From: Candidatus Poseidoniaceae archaeon
Lineage (GTDB): Archaea > Thermoplasmatota > Poseidoniia > Poseidoniales > Poseidoniaceae
DNA length: 8,374 bases
Direction: 5' to 3'
NCBI GenBank assembly: GCA_013330765.1
Contig: DUHU01000034.1
Coordinates: 1-8,374 of the forward strand
Both the position numbers and the translations under genes were made by a program. This document shows, piece by piece, positions 6,201 through 8,374 of this stretch (position 1 is its first letter; every line of letters starts with the position of its first letter). The notes beneath the pieces were generated by a model, which saw only the letters and a program-made list of their open reading frames with translations, was not told where the DNA came from and did not search any database.

Positions 6201-8374
6201 GTCGGAGCCCCAACAATACACGCGATGGGTGTCCGCTGCGTTGCGGAGGATGGCGCAGGCGCGCTGGTCATAATCGCTGACTTCGACCGCGACAGGCACC
6301 CAACCTGAGGGCAGGCTCACCGTCACCGGCGTGGCCGAAGAGGAGGTCAAACTGCCCCCGTTGCCAAGAACGCCCGTGGTTTCGTTGCCCCAACAACTCA
6401 GCGTCCCGTTCAATATGGCGCACGCAGAGGTTGCGCCGATGGAAAGGGACCTGGTCCTGTTTTGGACGTCCTCGTACACGAGGTTCCAGGTTGAATGGTC
6501 TTGCGATTGAGATTCGCACGCCAATCCAACACCGTCCAAGGGGATGGAACACGTTTGCTTTGGCCCGACATCCGCCGTGCCGAGCAAGGCGTCGGAATTC
6601 GATGAGGAGGAGGAGGTGGTGGTGGTGGCAGGGGGAGTGGTGGTGATGGATGTCAATTCACTTGACACTGCAGAACGAGCCTCAGCGGTCGGAAGCACGT
6701 CGCCCACTTCGGTGACCTTGAGGGTGTATTCCAGGAGGCCGTTTCCGTTTTGATTGGTCTTGACGCCGATCACCAACATCGATGGGTCATTCCATGAAAC
6801 CGAGTGAACCAATTGGTTTTCAGGCCCAGAACCTGTGGCTGAGGACCCTATGCGATCCTTGACCGACCCGCTGCTTGAATCGTAGACTGAAATCTTTGTC
6901 TGTCCATAGATGACGTTGCTGCTGCCCGCGTTGTGCCGGTCTGTGGTGAGCGCTTCGATCAGATAGGAACGGCCGACCTCGACCGGCACGAGATGAAGGT
7001 CCTCCCAATTCGAATAGGTCACCCCGCTCACGGTGGCCTTGCCGACCCGAAGACCAGAACAGTCCACTGGAAGCGTGGTGTGATTCGCCATCGTGACGTG
7101 TCCGTTGGAGGTGGAGGCCCCGATGGGCAGCACTGGCGTACCGTCGAGGGGATCGGGCACTGAGTTCGAAGTGTAGGTGAAACCACAACCAGACGCCGTT
7201 GAGGCGTTGTCGATCAACCCTTGCCATTCGGTGGTCGGCGACCTTGGAAGGTTGGTGGACGGTGTGTATCCCGTCCAACAGGTTGTGCTTCCTTCGACGT
7301 CCGTGGCGCAGGTCCTGTTGGGGCCTGCGTTCAGGTCGGAGGTTGGATTGACGTCGGTCAATTGCATCACCGGCATGGTGGAGTTCGCAACGCTGTAGGC
7401 TGCACCTTCCACGACGTCGATGCCGTGAACGGCGGCGCGGAGCGATAATCTGTTTTGGACGGTTGGATAACTGTTCGTTCTCGTGGACCATTCGGCTTGG
7501 AGGGTGTGTGTGCCTCGCTCGAGATCAATGGAGATGTTGATTTGTTCGTTGCTAGTTGTGCTCACCGCGGCGAGGGTCTCACCACCGAGCGTAAGCTCCA
7601 GCCCAAGTTGCGCGTTGAGCGCCGTCAGGTTGAGGACCAAGGTGGCATCCATGGGGAGGGTGAAATCAACCTCTGAGTTGTGGACGTTGACGTGATTGCA
7701 GCAACCGATTCTGGCCAAGGAAACCGTGTCGATGCCGTGCTCAAACACGCTGAAACGGTTGTTGGCAGAGACACTGCCACGCCACGATGAAACCAACCAA
7801 GGGGTGAGTTCCGTGTCAACGTGCACCACGCCGCCAGGATTGGCCGCCACGTGCTTCCCAAGGCCACCCTCAAGGTTCGATCCCCAGCACCACACGTCGC
7901 CACGCTGGTCGTGAATGCACGTGTGGTTGTTGCCGGTCGCCACGCCGAGGGCGCGAACGTCGTCTTGAAGGGCCACCAAGCCTGGAAGGGCGCTGGCATA
8001 GGACGTGTTTCGGCCCAACTGGCCGTGGTCGTTCGCACCCCAGCAGTACACGTCTCCGTCCGTGGTGACCGTGCACGCGTGCCGCTCCCCGGCATCCAGG
8101 TCCACCGCGACGGACCAATTTGGCAAGTCGACGCCGTAGCCAAAGGTCTGCGATGAAGAAGAGACAGCGGAGGCGACGCTGCTTCCAAGTTGGTCGTCGC
8201 CGTTTTCGCCCCAGCACACCACAGCGGGTTGCGTCAAAGAAAGGTGAACGTCGCCGGTGATGGCACAGCCGAACCCGTCGCCGAGGGCAACCGTCCGTGT
8301 GCCGCGTGGATGAACGTCGTCGTCGACATCGTCATCGGCATCGCAGATGCCGTCCCCGTCGGCGTCAGTGGGCG
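1..8374 (-). CDS. Giant multidomain surface or secreted protein (TSP3 / RCC1-like / PPC-like / Ig-like mosaic), internal fragment
   Basis: One minus-strand frame runs through the whole window without a stop: 2790 complete codons plus a partial codon at each edge. I checked every line of sequence and the line-junction codons for TAA, TAG and TGA and found none. Both ends lie outside, so the signal peptide, the C-terminal anchor or sorting signal and the true length cannot be seen; the whole protein must exceed 2790 residues. Residue numbers used in this annotation count from the first complete codon at the right edge. Modules in order: TSP3-like (1-20), RCC1-like block 1 (25-170), unassigned beta module (about 191-341), lone RCC1-like unit (about 350-370), PPC-like module (443-558), Thr/Ser linker (574-593), RCC1-like block 2 (about 600-1075), TSP3 run (1104-1217), beta-rich propeller-like region (1218-1591), short TSP3 cassette (1596-1607), Ig-like repeat (1615-1701), SBBP-like beta region (1702-2257), five Ig-like repeats (2261-2716), TSP3 run (2717-2790). 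No catalytic motif or transmembrane segment was recognised. Families of this style act outside the cell in adhesion or binding; that role is inferred. The frame is certain, the function is not. Confidence 0.95.
225..1590 (-). repeat. Five tandem putative-Ig (He_PIG-like) repeats B-F
   Basis: Residues 2261-2716 form five Ig-like units, roughly B 1291-1590, C 1017-1290, D 756-1016, E 483-755 and F 225-482. Each has an LP-x-GL turn followed about seven residues later by a G-x-I/L-x-G-T-P-like strand: LPSGLSLLSNGSIVGTP (C), LPMGLSFDNLSGRITGTA (D), LPLGLHLGSTNGTIYGTP (E), LPTGLNFGTSNGTLWGTP (F); B is the most divergent (LPNGLTFNSATGAITFA). E and F are closest, with about 25 of 48 aligned residues identical by eye, and look like a recent duplication. 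Repeat C contains an extra Cys pair in its last strand (VCNDWNDCE). Such arrays form extended stalks and may bind sugars or proteins. They lead directly into the C-terminal Asp-rich run. Confidence 0.88.
1602..3267 (-). other. Beta-rich, propeller-like region 2 with SBBP-like segments (domain)
   Basis: Residues 1702-2257 carry several strand-turn pieces, such as PLDLALDANGDPLVLFN, HISVSDDGSIGLAIQF, MMLSKLTSDGEVEWVKLS, HYMVMFDTNGSAMWY and LDAAGLPMILLDQYYG. The combination of an L-x-L-x-x-D/N-G-x-x-x-W closing strand with a preceding Y-I-G-T-F-G-G-H piece resembles SBBP repeats, which are abundant in marine archaeal surface proteins. The units are irregular in length. Cysteines are few (LYSTETVCDEW, QFCSTLN, SSCDSS). 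The region is somewhat more AT-rich around 2580-2700 than the Asp-rich parts of the gene. Propeller is the likely fold; the exact family is open. Confidence 0.5.
3270..3530 (-). other. Putative-Ig (He_PIG-like) repeat A (domain)
   Basis: Residues 1615-1701 show the He_PIG signature: an A-P-S-G-L-P-x-G-L segment, then LNPTTGAISGTPT, then alternating hydrophobic strands (VNVTLRIASNGATVDLVVTL). He_PIG-type domains are about 80-95 residue cadherin or Ig-like beta-sandwiches in surface proteins, often in tandem. This copy stands apart from the other five, separated by about 560 residues. Confidence 0.85.
3552..3587 (-). other. Single short TSP3-like cassette (domain)
   Basis: ADANGDGTCDAS repeats the G-D-G-T-C-D core seen in the long run at 4722-5066. 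It lies exactly at the change from the propeller-like region to an Ig-like repeat, so it looks like a minimal calcium-binding hinge. Confidence 0.75.
3600..4719 (-). other. Beta-rich, propeller-like region 1, family not recognised (domain)
   Basis: Residues 1218-1591 have recurring strand-turn motifs in which a hydrophobic strand is followed by a D/N-G turn: VLRLPNGDLLLLES, KMVMDGQGNVHWVIP, TSTGEVNW, LDWTPAGGVRLSYML. This pattern is common in NHL, PQQ-like and similar propellers, in which each blade displays a short repeated loop. There are no cysteines, unlike the RCC1-like blocks. I do not recognise a specific family. It is bounded by TSP3 cassettes on both sides, which supports treating it as one folded unit. 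Confidence 0.45.
4722..5066 (-). other. Long TSP3-like calcium-binding run (domain)
   Basis: Residues 1104-1217 contain repeated D-x-D-x-D-G-x-x-D cassettes: DTDGDGVKDLWDDDDDDDG, IDTDRDGHPD, DADDDNDGWSDLDE, GDLDGDGTCDALDADMDGDG. A Cys-G-T-x-P piece lies between cassettes, as in TSP3 repeats of marine archaeal and bacterial surface proteins. Seven Asp in a row are encoded by an imperfect GAC/GAT run (plus-strand gtc/atc at 5008-5028). Calcium binding would turn this segment into a rigid rod between RCC1-like block 2 and the beta-rich region that follows. Confidence 0.9.
5145..6580 (-). other. RCC1-like repeat block 2, about nine Cys-pair units, progressively degenerate (domain)
   Basis: Nine Cys pairs lie in order. 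First and second Cys codons are 6549/6516, 6420/6393, 6255/6213, 6027/5997, 5844/5814, 5658/5628, 5526/5493, 5295/5265 and 5202/5172. The second, third and fifth units keep CWG: LSCWGNETTGVLGN, VYCWGSDTYGGLGN, VTCWGWAIWAG. The fourth and sixth keep only CW. The others have CE, CF, CV or CL in its place. Many carry the C-A-L/I-L and N-G-T or D-G-S hairpin typical of exported RCC1 repeats. Spacing between units varies from about 31 to 77 residues, much looser than a regular 50-60 residue array. A beta-propeller with divergent blades is the simplest interpretation; the last two units, close to the Asp-rich run, are the least certain. Confidence 0.75.
6594..6653 (-). other. Thr/Ser/Pro-rich linker (low-complexity segment)
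   Basis: Residues 574-593 read TSITTTPPATTTTSSSSSNS. Such linkers connect extracellular modules and are candidates for O-glycosylation. At DNA level the tract is built from short GGA and GGT runs on the plus strand (6604-6629), a simple-sequence stretch prone to length change. It separates the PPC-like module from RCC1-like block 2. Confidence 0.85.
6603..6629. repeat. Trinucleotide simple-sequence tract (GGA)3(GGT)4-type
   Basis: Three GGA followed by four GGT triplets in the plus-strand sequence, in frame with the coding strand, encode Ser and Thr runs. Gain or loss of triplets would change linker length without breaking the frame. Confidence 0.75.
6699..7046 (-). other. PPC-like beta-sandwich module (domain)
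   Basis: Residues 443-558 follow the plan of the bacterial pre-peptidase C-terminal domain. They contain a D-L-H-L-x-P-V-E-V-G opening, a central hydrophobic stretch ending in TKISVYDSSSGS, a long loop with polar residues, then SMLVIGVKTNQNGNGLLEY and a closing TLKVTEV strand. PPC domains are about 80-110 residue extracellular modules that accompany secreted enzymes and adhesins and may help folding or binding. No enzyme domain is visible beside it here. The assignment rests on the order of strand-like motifs, not on a profile search. Confidence 0.5.
7263..7335 (-). other. Lone RCC1-like Cys-pair unit (domain remnant)
   Basis: The peptide NRTCATDVEGSTTCWTGY has the same layout as the RCC1-like units on either side: two Cys (codons 7308 and 7278) separated by exactly nine residues, a Gly in the hairpin, and Trp after the second Cys. 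The Gly of CWG is replaced by Thr and no clear GQLG turn follows. It is either a degenerate blade or the continuation of block 1 after the beta module. Confidence 0.5.
7350..7800 (-). other. Unassigned beta-rich module with a repeated HGID motif (domain)
   Basis: Residues about 191-341 show alternating hydrophobic and polar residues typical of a beta-sandwich, for example TLVLNLTALNAQLGLELTL and INISIDLERGTHTLQAEW. I could not match it to a named family; a carbohydrate-binding-like or jelly-roll fold is possible. The peptide HGIDTV (7722-7739) recurs as HGIDVV (7410-7427), so the module may consist of two related halves. A vicinal Cys pair (GCCNH) lies just after the first HGID. It sits between RCC1-like block 1 and the lone RCC1-like unit, so it may be an insertion in or between propeller blades. 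Confidence 0.4.
7863..8300 (-). other. RCC1-like repeat block 1, three CWG units (domain)
   Basis: Three successive units carry the secreted-type RCC1 signature: a Cys near a G-x-x-x-A/T-C strand, a short hairpin, then CWG followed by a Gly-rich G-x-LG turn. They read VVCWGENGDDQLG (CWG at 8208-8216), VYCWGANDHGQLG (8037-8045) and VWCWGSNLEGGLG (7881-7889). Each CWG Cys has an upstream partner, with codons at 8265, 8073 and 7917. RCC1 repeats form the blades of a seven-bladed beta-propeller, and the Cys-containing version is common in exported bacterial and archaeal proteins. Three units do not make a full propeller, so they may pair with the unit near 7278-7308, with block 2, or with units beyond the right edge. 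Propellers of this kind usually bind partners rather than catalyse reactions. Confidence 0.85.
8313..8374 (-). other. TSP3-like calcium-binding segment, N-terminal side of window (domain)
   Basis: Residues 1-20 read PTDADGDGICDADDDVDDD. This is the D-x-D-x-D-G-x-x-D pattern of thrombospondin type-3 repeats, in which Asp side chains bind calcium and stiffen an extended rod. It enters from the right edge, so the full run is probably longer. It directly precedes the first RCC1-like block, as a spacer would. Confidence 0.8.

Noticed and set aside
6820..7491. 223-residue minus-strand open frame
   Set aside because: Out of frame with the giant gene, Arg/His-rich and without motifs; the other frame over the same bases gives the PPC-like and beta modules.
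7625..8188. 187-residue minus-strand open frame
   Set aside because: Out-of-frame shadow of RCC1-like block 1; Trp and Thr-rich composition comes from the shifted CWG repeats.

Overview
The window is the interior of one very large gene on the minus strand. The minus-strand frame whose codons start at window positions divisible by three has no stop codon from end to end: 2790 complete codons by direct reading of every line. Neither its start nor its stop lies inside the window. There is no intergenic space, RNA gene, CRISPR array, insertion sequence, promoter or terminator that I can support. Every other open frame on either strand is a shadow of this one.

The encoded protein is an acidic, Asp/Thr/Ser/Gly/Asn-rich mosaic of extracellular-type modules. 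Read N to C (window right to left), it contains: the tail of a calcium-binding thrombospondin type-3 (TSP3)-like run; three RCC1-like repeats with a CWG signature; an unassigned beta-rich module; a lone RCC1-like remnant; a module resembling the pre-peptidase C-terminal (PPC) fold; a Thr/Ser/Pro linker; a second, longer and increasingly degenerate RCC1-like block; a long TSP3-like Asp-rich run; a beta-rich region that looks like a propeller; one short TSP3-like cassette; a putative-Ig (He_PIG-like) repeat; a long beta-rich region with SBBP-like features; five tandem He_PIG-like Ig repeats; and a further TSP3-like run that continues past the left edge. N-glycosylation sequons are frequent and cysteines are paired regularly in the RCC1-like units, so an exported, cell-surface or secreted protein is the natural reading.

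Organism: the combination of giant secreted proteins with Asp-rich cassettes of the DDDNDGWSDLDE...CGT...P.D.DGDG.CD type, SBBP/RCC1 repeats and Ig-like repeats at moderately high GC is what I associate with marine Group II Euryarchaeota (Candidatus Poseidoniales). This is inference from protein style only. A marine bacterium with giant adhesins (for example in Bacteroidota, Planctomycetota or Myxococcota) cannot be excluded from this window.

No multi-gene system is visible. The interest lies in the architecture of the single protein: stiff calcium-binding rods separating propeller and Ig modules, 13 Cys-pair hairpins in two RCC1-like sets, and sequons placed at the same turn of successive Ig repeats. 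A role in adhesion, particle or polysaccharide binding, or surface display is plausible but not shown by any catalytic motif.
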